Counted from the first letter of the stretch, positions 12,252 to 24,724 are shown. The stretch: DNA of 64,000 nucleotides from Hydractinia symbiolongicarpus (GCF_029227915.1 NC_079878.1:13702001-13766000), one strand, 5' to 3'. Notes: generated by a model from the letters alone, not told the origin. Program-made: numbers and translations.

Positions 12252-13833
12252 TTTATTAAGCGCATTCAAATTTGATAGCACCAAATATATTCACCACGTT
12301 GTCTAAGAAAGTTCAACAGAAACATCAATATTTCAGGTAACTTGTTCAGCAAAATTCATATCTAGCATTTTTCAATATCAATCCGGGTTCCAGAACTTTT
12401 GAGTATCATTCTAAAAGATGACACGACAAACATCCCATGTGCAAATCAACTAAAAATTACATAAATTAATTAGCTGTTGCAAAAAGAGACAAGCCAACAC
12501 GTAGTAATTAACGTTTCATATATATCAAAATTTTACACTTAATTTCTGTTTGATAGCTCTTTTAATGACGGCCTAATAAGGTGTATAATGAAAGATTCCA
12601 TAGTCTTCTACTTATACCTGCCATTTTCTTTCATTTTTTTGTACCAGATATTTGTATTTACTCACTGGAAAAATCTACGCTTGTACTTATGTATGTGCAG
12701 AACTTTTTATCTGTAATTTTGATAGTTGCGTGTTTGTTTGTTTTAAAAATAAAAAATATCAACATATTTAAATTCTTAGTATTAATAGTGCAGACAAATA
12801 GGCATCCCAAATTTACACGATCTTTATGAGCTGCGACATGGATTTATTTCGCTGTTATGACGCGCTAAAGAATGCTAATAGCAAATTTCACACGCTCTCT
12901 ATCAGGTAGGGACTTTTCAGCCTGTCGCCTGCAGAGTAGTGACAACTCCACCCTTTTGTCTGTGTCTGAAAAATGATGAAAAAACTGGCTTTGTTTCATT
13001 AATGATGGTAAAATTTTGTTGGGAGGTTTGCAGACTGATTTAGCGCGGTGTACAAGTGGTAATTTTAAAGTGTCTCTATCAAATCTATTTTCACCACTAG
13101 CTAAAGCTCTAACAGAGGATGGAAAAATATTAAATAAAATATTATATTTCAAAAGTACATGCTCGTCCCAAATTTGATATCAGCATTTTGATAATAAATT
13201 TTATATAAAAAAATGCATTTATTGATACGAGTTTATTTTAAAAATTTATTTATTTTAAAAATAGTATAGTTTGCTATTAAATAATTTGTCTTTAAGTAGA
13301 TGTATGCTGAAATCCTCGTATTAAGGGCTCCCATGTATTGATATGTGATTGGTCTTATTCCGCAATTTCTAATGGGAGTTAGGAAGGGCAATCCTACCCC
13401 GATCTTCGAAAAGACCGAACCAATTAAGTCGTTATAAAATAACTCTCCGTCATCTGAACTTCTATTGCTTCTTTTAAAGTTTTAAAAAAGAAAGAGAGAG
13501 ATGAAACACGACATTTTGTTTGCTTGTTCAAAGCAAATGTGCCCAGTATGTTGCACTAACTGTTGCGCAGTTCGAAACGGTATGTTAAATTTTACTCTCT
13601 TCGAAAGCACATTGAGCATAATAAAAGTATGTGAAATCAAAAAAATAAAGTTAGTTCGCACATATTCTGGTGTTTTGTATATATTTTTATCCACATATAT
13701 TTCTATAGAGTATTTTATCTAGAAGAGAAAAATAGTGTCGAAAAATCACCTCTTTCTGATTGGTAATTTTGATTTTTTTCTTCTAGTTAAGGTATAGATA
13801 TTCTTCAGGATTTAATGTTTTTTTGTAGGAAAG
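12252..13833. other. Intergenic, no gene seen
   Basis: AT-rich sequence between the minisatellite and the first exon of the secreted-protein gene. It should contain that gene's promoter. The open frames here are short and unlike any family I know. Confidence 0.4.
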
Positions 13834-16800
13834 ATGCAATCCAATTGTTTCAAACTGGTGTTTCTTTTACAATTTTTTTTGTGGCAATTTTCGCATGGTC
13901 GAAGTGATTTAGAAGATTTTAAGAAGTTTAAAGACAATGGATTGCTTACATTGTCACAGGTAACATTGTTGTGAGTTACATCGCTGAAAAACCGTTCCCA
14001 GGGCATTTTGCCTTGTTGATGAAGTTGATAGCGGCGAACAGGTTCTAATTTATGGTAATTTTACACGAAAAATAATTTATGAATAGTTATTACCCTTCAA
14101 AAATTAATTTTTTCTTCTACGCGGGATTTTTATGTAAACAAGAATACAACAAATATGGCGGTTGATTTATTTTGTGGAATGGATAAAAAGACCCCTAAAG
14201 TTTTGCATTAACTTAAGGGAGGCTCGTTTGAGAAATATGTTATTTCCGTAATAACGGCTCTGCGGTCACAAGACCCTGGAGACGATGTTAACTCGTTATC
14301 TCTGTATTAGCAAATGCGATATATTTTTGTTGAATTTGCTGCTGAATTTTAAGCACGGACGAAACCACGGGTTAACGACTAGTCTCTTATAAGTTAATTA
14401 CCCGTATTATGTGTGTCAAATAGGTCGATTTCGTGTTAAGAATGCACGAAATACTTTTCGCCGAAGAGGCAAATGGGATTTAATTCTAATGATTTAGTGG
14501 ATTTTTCACTGGCTAACAAGCGGTATAAATACAATGATCATTCTTTTTATCCACTCTTTTTAGATTGCAGTGGACATGTCGAATGCAGGCGTACTAGGAG
14601 CTATACCATCGATTAAAGAAAAGTTGACTCAGTTAGCCGTGGTTGTAGATGAAGTTGAAAAAGAAATTGAATTATCGGAGAAAGATGAGCGAGACAAAGA
14701 TTTAATTGGTACATACATTTACACAATAAGCTTCAAGGGTTTTTAAAAGTATTGTAAACGTTTCGGGGTTTTTTCTGCGTCGAATGCAAAATGCGCAAAA
14801 ATTCTTCCAATTATTGAAATGACTAAAAAATAATTACAAAAGTGCTGAAGCATATTAAAACTTAAAGAAGTTGTCCAGCTAATGTCGAAGACACATGCTC
14901 TAAAAGTAATTTATTCTGATTTTTTCTCTCCCCCTTTTCAATTTGAAAAGCCTATTTAGTTTTGTCTGTCATCAAACTAAAAGAGTATATTAGAATACAA
15001 CTGTAGTCTGAAAAAAGAACCAAGACTGATGTTATATATCAGTGACATCATTTTCATATTCATTTACGTGAATAAAGCTTCCGCAAAAATTCTTTTCTTC
15101 ACAATTTCCTTGTTTTCTCTCCTCCACCCCTGTTATTTTGTAAAACCTCTTGACCTTGTTTAGGGAATATTTACGATATATTATCTGGACTAGAAGTTTT
15201 AACAAATGGAATTCACAGAGGCAGCTGGCAAGAATTAGTGTTAGGAGGTCTAGAAATTGCAGTTCCATTAGCAACAATGGCAGATTTAAATGATCCTTTA
15301 ACAGAAGTAATTCTATCACTCGTATCCTCCGTGTTTGACACTTTCGGCGGTAGCACAGGTATACACATTCGAGAGTTTCCACCCAAATACAAAATGAAAC
15401 GGACAATTGTGATTTGGAATCTAATTGATTAATTGCGGACAAGAACAAAACAAAAAAGTATATATATATATATGTATATATATATAACAAAATGTAAACA
15501 TAATAACCAGCCGAATATGTATTTCGCTTGTTCCGTTTCATTTTGTTTTTCTATCGAGTGGAAATTCAGCTTAACATTTTTTCCTATCGTTAACACGATG
15601 AAAGTTTTACCGATTAAAGAAATTAATTTATATACAGAGCCAACCTCGTCCCAGGAATTTTTGCCTTTTTGTCGTTGAGGGCGAGTACCGTTGAGTAAGC
15701 GCTAACCTTATACTTCTTTGTTTTAAGGAAAGACACGGAAAATCTATTCGTTATTTCGCAAACATAAATTTAACAAATTAATGTACGATTTACGCTTGGT
15801 AAATATAAGATAAAACGAAGATATGTAACAAACAAGAAACGAAAGAACAATAATATTTGTTTCCTCAAATAATTATTTTTTCTTCCGCTACTAAATTTAT
15901 CTTAATGATGTCTATTTCGTAACCCAGGGTCAACGAATCTGCTTTAAACGTGAAGGGTTCAAAATAGTGGACGAAAAGGGAGTCTTCACAGGTTGTTGTT
16001 GTTGAGTTGGAAAATTTTGTGAACTCCAAACTGTCTAAAACGCTCTTCGAATTTATTTCGTTAGAACGGAGAAATAGTGTTTTTAAAGTCAGCTAAGCTA
16101 TCTTTGAAAAACGTTGGGTGGAACATGCTGTCCCGTCCTGGTTTTGTCAGACCTGTCTAGTGCTTCTATTGTACTTTTCATATTATACTTGCTTAGGAGG
16201 AGAAATCAAAACGGAACGAATGATCCAACGCATTATTCTATTTGCATTAGACCGTGCTAACGCAACTCAACTAGACTTGGATGTTTCAAGCACAAAAAGA
16301 TTATACAGTTCATTAAGTAATAATATCTTGCAGCTCCGAGATGGAGGGAGTATTAATAAAAACCAGGCAATGGAGTTTTTCAATCAAGCATTTGAGGTAC
16401 GTCTGTGAGGGATTATTTCACCCGTATACCAGTCAAACACTTAGCAACAAAGTAGACATCAAAGCTCTTAGATTTCTGAAAGTAATCAGAAAACCAACTA
16501 ATTCTTGACTGTGTGCATCCTTGTCTCCAAGGTTTCTTGGTCCTTCAACCGTTATTCAGAGATCAAGATGGTAAAATTGCTTGGGAACGAGGTTGAATTG
16601 TGTATTTTTCTTGGCCTACTTGTAACAAAAACTAAAACAGTGCGACTTTATTATGGCTGGTTACAATACACTTTGATTCTTTTATCATCCTCATTCTCAA
16701 CAGCGTACGATATGTTATACAGCAAGGTGTAAGGAACCATTCTCATCCCTAGAGCGAGAATGGTAAGTAACCTTTGGTATCTTTTTTACGATGTTATTTT

Positions 16801-19800
16801 TATTACACAGGAAATGGCTATCTTTGGAAAAGTGGAAGAAGTCATCTCATCCTCATGTTACATTGGTGACATCACTAAATACGAAGATGAAAATGAACTA
16901 AACGAACAAACAGAAAAATGTTTAGAATTTTTAAACCTATACAGTAGTTTGAGTATTATCCGCCAACTTTTGATCACTGATATGGCTAGTTTAGTTGGCG
17001 AGGCTGGTTTAAACAGTACTGCTTTATATTTATTGAAGTTAGTGAGAAAGAAACAAGAAATTAACAAAAACATCTTGAACTTTATTGTTGACCCTATTAA
17101 TTTCATGTAAGTCCTTCTAGTATATTTTCAAAATGTTGATATTTTTTTGGGGGTACAATTTCTTTCGAGCAACCTTATTGCCAGGACATCTAGTATCATT
17201 TTTCACACGGGGACGGTAATTTTCGATGCCAGAAAAGATGCAAAGATATTGATCATAAACAAGCTTGTTTTCCGAGATATTTCAGGGTAGAATGATTTAA
17301 ACTACAGTGGAATCTCTCCATCTCGACAACGCTCCATCTCGAACTTTCTCTCTATAAATCAATTTTTTTAGTTCTTTGGGAGTTCGACATAAAGAGAGAG
17401 TGTCCGCTGTATCAAGAATACAAAATAATTCCTTTTTATATTCCAAATTAATAATTATTTTATTGCAGAGGTGAAAGATACGCAGTCAGTTATTTTTATG
17501 CAAGTCCAGAAAGATGGCCAACTTTGAAAGCGTACATCCATCGACTGGATGTGATGACGAACGGCAAATACCTTCGCGCGCATGTGATTGTGTGTTCGAA
17601 GCAGCAGCTTCAAGGAGAATGTTTCCAAATGATGATGGGGAAATACACAACAAATGATTTGATGGGATGGAGGAGTTCGATTAGTTCTATATACATTGGA
17701 GGTGAGGACCAGTCTTTCAATTCAAAAGACGATTTACTCTCTTTGCCGTATTTTAAGCATGTTTGGCCAAAAGGTGAAGTAAATAACGTGAAGATCTACG
17801 TCCTTGAGGATAATCCTCCCTAACAATTAGTTTTTCTCCAAATATTGTATCTCTGCACCTACCACACAACACCTGTTGCCCAGAAATTACGTGATAAAGA
17901 CTGCTTACAATGTAAATTTCCAGAAAGTCCTGCGTAACCTAATTCAGTAGAGGCTTAGATTAACAACTTCTCGAGATAAATCAAAATTCAACTTCTTTCT
18001 CCTCATTTTAGGCAATCTCAAAGTCACAGGTTTTGATCAAGATAAATTCAAAGGTACAACATTTGGTCCCTTTATTGGTCCTACTGTGATTGGGACTATT
18101 CCAGGAAGAAATGAATGGGAGTCAATGTACGTCTTGGCAACAAAGAAAGATGCTAGTCGCTATTTGAGAGTATGCGAAGAAAAGAATTTGAGACAAGTGA
18201 GAAATTTTGTTACCTTTCGTAGCTACAGTATGGTTAATGTAATGAAAAATTAGTATATTTAATATATCTTCGCCTTCCCTTTACAGAAAAGTCCATGTGA
18301 TATGTTACCTATGGGACTGTATAAAAGACTCGATGATGTTCACAGTAAGACTTCTTTGTTTTTTATTTTACTCAAAAAATGAACATCATTTTCTTGCCAC
18401 CTTCGTATCTCATTGCTGAGAGCATGTTTTTATTTAATCAAAAGCAGAAGGCATACCTAGGAAGAAAACCTCCTGGTACAAGTCAACCTTGGATCCTAAA
18501 AACAGCTGTCTCTTTTTGTCTGACAGCGAGGAGCGCAACGGCCTTGAGAGAGAAAAAGCCCTGTGGACAAAGTGGAACAAACGCAGCGTATTTTTGACCT
18601 GTAAGACTTAATACGCAGGCTTATTGTATCTGCAAATGACTTTAAACGGTTAGCTTCGCATGAAAATTGATATCTTGTTTGCCTGGATTCCTTGGCCCTA
18701 AACCGTTATTACAAAGTAGTCCTTACGTCCATAGGCAAACTGGCCTGAAAACGAGGTTACAAAGTTTTTGCTATTAGGTTATCAAGCAGTATTGACTGCC
18801 ATTTTTACATCACTACAAAAATAATTTCTTTCTAATTTATTATTGTTCTCAGATAACGACTGGAGCAGCAGAATAAATTCCATTTCTATTCCTGCAAACA
18901 TGAAAGTTACAGCCTATGATGATTTTAACTTTCAAGGAAGCATGTTTGGTCCGCTTCAAGGGCCAGACACCATCGGGAAATTATGTCATAGCGGAGAATG
19001 GAAATCGTTAAAGCTAGAAAGGACGACAAAAAAGCCATCGGAGATGATCAGAATATGCAGAGAAGAAAATTTTGATGGATATTGTGATTTACTGGAGGAA
19101 GGGGTACGTAATTCTAAACGAGAGTGTACGGTACACTATTTTTTATTACATAAAAATAAAAATAACCTTTCTCCACCCAATACACTCTATAAAATGCCCT
19201 TTAAGATTAATCCCTGCACATATTAAACAAAGACTGTCTAAACCTTTCTTTTCTGCTCGGGCACATCAGAAGTATCAGAAAGGGTTAAACAATAAGTTTA
19301 GGTAAAAAAAAACACAATACTAAAGTAAGTAACGCCAATGTAAAATCATGAATTCACAAGAACACTAGAACATGACTTTTAACTATGGCTACAGACAACA
19401 AATCAGTTTAAATGACATCGTATTTTCAAAAAAATCCATATTTTTCTTTAGGATAACAATTTTAAACCTCTTGCTGAACCTTCTTGCTGAAAAATAAGAA
19501 CAAAAATATAAGTTTGATCCTTAATATTCTTACAAATGTTCATACTTCTTAACATAAAGTAAAAAGTATATAATCGAAACATCATTTTCAGAGCTTTTTT
19601 TTCACACCGGACGAAATTTAGTGAATCGGTTTTTAGAGGGAGCGCCTAGGACGCCGGTTACAAGATTATTTTTTAAAATCATTGCATCGTAAAAAAAGTC
19701 TTTTTTAAGAAAACTCATTTTATACAGATAGGTGCAAAAAATCTTTCCCGAAATAAGTGAAAATCTCTTTCAAAATGGTCTTGATTGAAAATCTTTTTCA

Positions 19801-22308
19801 AAATAGTGAAAATCTCTTCTAAAAAAGAAAAAAATCTTCTTCAAAATGGTAAAATGTTTTCCAAAAAAAGAGAAAATATTTCTCAAAATAATATGACCCT
19901 AACCTCGTTTCCAGGGTATTTCATATCTTGTATCGACCACAAGAACACATCAAAAGGTATGACCGCAAGGCGTAAAAAAGGCTTGGTAACGAGGTAGAAG
20001 ACCTCATCTTTTTAATCTCCAAAAAATACAACCGAATTGGTATTTCGCAGGTGAATTAATAAGAAATTAGTTATTGTAGCAAAATTACAGAGTTAGAGAC
20101 TTGCCCCTTTCCACCCAGTGCACACAGCCCCACCCAAGCGAACTATTGTTGGAACAAGATTTTACTTTTACGCCGCAGATTCAGGACGCTAATAAATCAG
20201 AATACAGAGTTTCAAAATAAACGACCGCTTCGCTACCTATTGGAAAGCAGACTTTAACGGAAAAACGATTTTTCGCTCCTTTAAACTTCCTAGTAGTTAT
20301 TACTGGAGAAAGTGTCAATAGGGATTCAACATGGGCGAATATGCAATTATTTAACTCTAAAAAAGAAGTAACACAAAGAGAAGTTATTCTTTATTTTGAG
20401 GACCGTATATATGTGACTTTGTACCTGCATTCTCATCACCGTGATTACGTCGCAAATAACCTTGAATAGTAGCTAGAGTTACATTTTCAGTACCACAATC
20501 ACTCCTCACTTTCTCGGGACATCCACCTATTTCTCGGACGGCATTTAAAAATAACGTGCAATGACTTTTTTATTGTTATTTGATAATGTACTGCTAGTAT
20601 TTTCCATTATAAACAACGACTTATGAGTCACGCAATTTCGGCGTTTTAAACCCAGAGTTTTTCAATCGTGATTTCAAAATGTTCGCAATGACATTTTTAA
20701 TCCCTGATAACAGACAGTGCAAATATTCAAGTATTGTTTGATATTGGTATCCTTTTCGAAAATATTTCGAAATAATCAAATCATATCCATTGGGTGAGAC
20801 TTTTGCTCCACAGTCGACGCAATATTTATCAGATAGTAAATGAAGACACATTTATCCATAGTTTTCTTTCCGGACCTCAACTCGCCCCAGTTCTATTTAG
20901 AGAAGCCTTTTCACCATCTCGGCAAACATTTTTACTATTTCGGCAAACATTTTCACGAGTTCGAATAACATTTTTACTATTTTGAAAAACATTTTTAATA
21001 TTTCGCCAAACATTTTCACACAATTTCGGAAAAGATTTTTTGCACCTATCGGCTTCCGTACTTTTATGTTTCGATTTTTACCTAAAAAACTATACATTTA
21101 GGGTTTTGATAAGATGGAGAAAATTGTTGTTTTTCGAAGACGCGCTCATAAAATTATTTTTGTACCTGGGGGCGGTTATTGATTACAGGGGGGTAAAAGA
21201 AAAATATGGTATTATAACAGCGAGTAGGAATGATGTTGCTTGTATCGCTGATAATAAAACAAAAACTGTATCGTTTTAAGAGTAAAAAAATAAAAAATCT
21301 AAGAAATATTCCACAAATCTAACCACGATTGAAAAAGTTAAAAGTTTGACCACGATGGGGATCGAACCCACAATCTTCCGATTCGAAGTCGGACGCCTTA
21401 TCCATTGGGCCACGCGGCCATGCAATAAATTATCAAAAGCTTTTTAATAAAACAAAAAATTATAAATTATTTAATTACTTTTTTAATTCCCTTGGAATGT
21501 AAAATATTTTCTGCCTCGGTTACAATCCTATGCCTCATTACTCGAACTTTGTTTTCCTCTTATAGGTTTCTAGACTTATGAGTTAGTTGTTTTAATAGAA
21601 AAATATATGCTGACACCTAAGGCAAGAACAATTAGTTTATTACTAAATAGGAGAGTGGGGACGTTTAAAAGTTCAATTTACCCAACAGTTGCATATAACA
21701 ATTTCGATCCCAGGATTTCTTTTCGCTTGGTAGGCTGTTAACGCCAGCATGCATATCAGAAGGCGATAAAGAAGCTCTGAGGATTAGATTGTGCGTGTGC
21801 CAACCTCGTTTCCATGGATTTCTGCCTTTTTGATATGAGGGATATCGGCCTCCTTCTGTCAAATATCAGAAAGGCAAAACTCCCTGGGGACGAGGGTGTG
21901 TGCGTGTGCCTGACTTACCAGACGTGTGGCTTTCTTTATCGCTATTCTTTTAAGGTTAAAAACTAGGTAAAAACCAGAGCTCTGTCAAGTGACCTCGAAA
22001 CTAGTTCCGAGGTCTCTCAAGAAACCCCGATTACGAAAATACCCTCTTTCGAGAATAAAGATAATGAATTCTTCTGACTTTAGAACTTTCAAAATTTATC
22101 CTCCATTCACGGTTGTTCCTGGAATACAGCTGCAACGAAACTGAAGAGCATGCGAATACCAGCTGGTCTAAGAGTTTACTTATGGAGTGAAGACAACTAT
22201 GATGGGCTTCCATTAGGACCTTACACTGGACCGTCATTAGTTCGACTAGTCGATGGAGCAGAGACACAACGAGTAATTCGCTCGCTTAAAATAAAACAAC
22301 TTTACTAA
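13834..22308 (+). CDS. Secreted pore-former-like protein with beta/gamma-crystallin-like modules
   Basis: Ten exons: 13834-13959, 14564-14708, 15164-15358, 16197-16396, 16811-17106, 17469-17698, 18012-18196, 18287-18344, 18853-19103 and 22084-22308. Phases agree at every junction, for 636 residues. Exon 1 encodes a typical signal peptide (MQSNCFKLVFLLQFFLWQFS). Exons 2-5 are mostly helical, with a long hydrophobic stretch in exon 3. This layout resembles the N-terminal region of cnidarian jellyfish-toxin-type pore formers (CfTX/CaTX group); that is inference, and I cannot test it. Exons 6-10 hold at least three modules with the Greek-key pattern aromatic-x4-aromatic-x-G: FDQDKFKGTTFGP, YDDFNFQGSMFGP and WSEDNYDGLPLGP. 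Conserved Cys in some exons suggest disulfides. The gene could be a venom component, an immune effector or another secreted lectin-like protein. No frame breaks were seen. Confidence 0.68.
19727..21050. mobile_element. Fold-back element with arrayed terminal repeats
   Basis: GATAGGTGCAAAAAATCTTT at 19727 is mirrored by a matching sequence ending at 21050. Each arm then continues as a row of 20-24 bp units of the type GTGAAAATnTTTnnCGAAATA (about 19740-19890 and 20900-21040), in opposite orientation. It lies in the last intron of the secreted-protein gene. It also contains a smaller hairpin repeat at about 19903-19995. Confidence 0.7.
21347..21419 (-). tRNA. tRNA-Arg (anticodon UCG)
   Basis: The 73-nt minus-strand sequence folds as a full cloverleaf. 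The seven-pair acceptor stem joins GGCCGCG to CGTGGTC, with A as discriminator. The D arm starts GCCCAATGGATAAGGC. The anticodon stem is TCCGA/TCGGA around the loop CTTCGAA, and the T arm is GTGGG-TTCGATC-CCCAT. The anticodon is at 21386-21384. A run of T follows the 3' end on the minus strand, as expected for an RNA polymerase III terminator. There is no intron. The gene lies antisense in the last intron of the secreted-protein gene. Confidence 0.95.
21801..21899. repeat. Short hairpin MITE flanked by 10-bp direct repeats
   Basis: The element starts CAACCTCGTTTCC and ends with a CCCTGGGGACGAGG arm, so the ends can pair. GTGCGTGTGC stands directly before it (21791-21800) and again after it (21900-21909). 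The flanks are GT-rich, so the direct repeat could be chance. The same arms occur at 19903-19995 and 32483-32577. Confidence 0.6.
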
Positions 22309-23165
22309 ATATAAAGACGTCGTGAAGAAACAGAAATGTAGAACTTGATTTTAAGATACTGGCTTTGAATGTATCTTTTCAATAAGTTTACACAGAGTTG
22401 ATTGGCAGTTTATGCAACGATCACTGCTATTTGTGTTGTGAGTGTTAACAGGGATGTTGATCGATTCATAAAATAGGTGATTGTTTTCTTTTAAACAGTT
22501 TTATGGATCAGATAAAAGCTGCAAGAATGAAATTTTTTATTTTGTAATATATTGGCAGGGGCGGATCCAGACTTTTTCAAGACTTAGTCAAGACTGAGTC
22601 TTGAATTTAGCAGCTGGGGGCTAAATTTTAAGCTTTGCGGGTACAAAAATCGCGAAAAATTGTCTTCCGATTTATCTAGTTATTAATAAAATTGACCAAA
22701 AGAAACGCTAAGCTATAACAAAATCTGCTAAGAACATCTTTTATAAGAATCAAATCTCCGTCTTACACGTCTTATTTTAGATAGATAAAACCACTAAAAT
22801 TAACAGGGATTAACTATAATAAAGTGAGACAATTGTGAATATATTTCATTATTTATAAACTCCTGCTGTTTCTGCCAATATCAGGCTTCATCAGCATGAC
22901 TAGGTGCATCAAATGATCACACCAGCCATGGACAGCAAAATAAAACACAATAATAACAAAAACAATAAGAATATGGAAAGATCAGGATAATGAAGATGAA
23001 ATATACGTACATGTGATATGATACAAACACACCTCAACCCATGTATTTGTTCAGATATATTTGTTTATTCATAGGGCTAAACTCAAGTTTCGTTTGAACT
23101 TTAAAAGAAGAATTAAGAGGGGCTTTTTACTGCTTTTTGCATGCTGAAATAGGAAAATGCAACTT
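22309..23165. other. Intergenic, no gene seen
   Basis: This lies between the ends of two convergent genes. A GGGGCGGATCCAG motif at about 22559 resembles the end seen again, inverted, at about 31775-31790, so a transposon fragment may start here. Confidence 0.35.
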
Positions 23166-24612
23166 TCAGTTACGAAAGTTGCAACCTGGAAAAAGGGGAA
23201 CGTAATGATTTGGCTTGAAGTCTACACCAGACTTAACAATATCTTCATAACAAAATAAAATTTTTAACTGATCTTCATCAGGTAAAATAGATGGGTGTGG
23301 CAATATACACTGTGTAAAGAAAGTTGTAACAAACTGTAACAAACCGAATTGTGGGTAAAATGTGTTAATTTTTCTCTTTATTACTGTTGACAAGGCAAGT
23401 ATTGATAGAAAAGGAAACCATGTCTTGGGGGTACAGTTGTAGATTGCTTCTGCTTTAACTGCCTCCTCAGGAGAAAGAGTCATATCACAAACAATATGGG
23501 AAAGGGAAAATCTGAATAAACTTTTCTCAGATATAAAAATATTTGCCTTTTGGTTTTTAAAAGCAAATTGAAAACAAGGATGATTGGAATAAAAGGAAGG
23601 ATGCAAGAAAAGTTCTATGGATGTCAAGATTCTCAAAACATCAACAAGAGAATTATCACCTATGCCTATACCAACGATGCTGAGCTGTATAGACAGTCTC
23701 CTGATGGATTGGATCTAAAAATAATATATTTTACCATGACCTTTTACTCAACAAACTTTGTTTCTTAATAGTCATTCAAAGAGTTGTTTATTTTCATCAC
23801 CAACCTTACTTATCCAGATGTCAAGTTCTTGCTTCTAATAACAACACAAATATTAATTGAGAAAGTATTCCTCCGCAATGCTGAAAATTCTGTTCAAAGC
23901 TCATATTACAAAAACAATACACCTTTATGATAATTCAATTGTACATGCGTTCCTATGGCTCTCCATCGTTTTACAATATCGGAAAAAAGTTTTCTCCAGT
24001 TTTTTAACTTCCGTTGTATTAATTTCTTTCAAATTTTCAGGAAACGTTAATAATAATAAGATACAACTTATGTGTACTTTTCATTAAAAACAAAACGTGG
24101 CAAGAAAAGTTATCACGAAAAAACGTGTTTTCTCCTTAATAAACTCTTATAAAAGTGTAATGTTTACCTCCTCTGATTGCAAAATAAGCTGCGATGGAGT
24201 GTTATTTTTTCCGAATTATCGTAAAGGTGTATTAGCCTTAGCTATTAGCTAATTAAATCTTTTTGTATTTGGTTTTAATGTCTGTTGTATAAAGCTCTCC
24301 CCAACTATCTTTCTGTAGCAGATATACTGAAAACCTTTAAATAAATGCAAGGTGTGTTGGAGAGTAAAAACATATTTCTCACCTTAAAGCAATAATTCCT
24401 TTATCTTCACACCTAGCCTCAGATGGAAGGTATATATCTGGACCTGAATTCCGATGAAGACTTTTATCAACCAAGGAATAAATATCCCCAGACAACAAAA
24501 ATGCTCGAGAATAAACACTTTCTAAAAGTTCTTTTTGCATTTTACGAACAGATTCAAAATTATCACACTTTAAATCAGTAAGCACCCGCGCCAACATATC
24601 TGCTGCAGCCAT
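23166..24612 (-). pseudogene. OTU-type cysteine-protease-like gene, frame-broken
   Basis: There are two exons on the minus strand: 24612-24383 and 23714-23166. Exon 1 encodes MAAADMLARVLTDLKCDN and about 76 residues in all, ending at a good donor (AG|GTGAGA). In the phase set by that donor, exon 2 begins NPSGDCLYSSASLV, an OTU-like Asp/Cys box, and then meets TAG. The family sequence continues in another frame (GDNSLVDVLRILTSIELFL, EAIYNCTPKTWFPFLSI) and reaches NHYVPL, the OTU His box. A short insertion near 23660 (ATAGGCATAG) seems to cause the break. Such OTU/vertnin-like genes are common in repeat-rich animal genomes and are often tied to transposons. The exon 1 frame is also open upstream through two 54-bp repeats. 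Confidence 0.55.
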
Positions 24613-24616
24613 AATT

Positions 24617-24724
24617 GCGCCCCGCCGAAGGGGCGCACATTTAGTGGACCGCGGGTATATAGTGTTTGTTGCGCCCCACCGAAGGGGCGCACATTTAGTG
24701 GACCGCGGGTATATAGTGTTTGTG
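24617..24724. repeat. Two tandem 54-bp units with GC-rich palindrome
   Basis: The units are 24617-24670 and 24671-24724, each starting with the palindrome GCGCCCC(G/A)CCGAAGGGGCGC. They differ at about one base. On the minus strand 54 bp equals 18 codons, so the repeat keeps the frame of the OTU-like exon open. Confidence 0.9.

Noticed and set aside
16118-16196. Start codon at 16118 as an independent gene start
   Set aside because: The stretch is intronic. The exon begins at the acceptor at 16197, in phase with exon 3.
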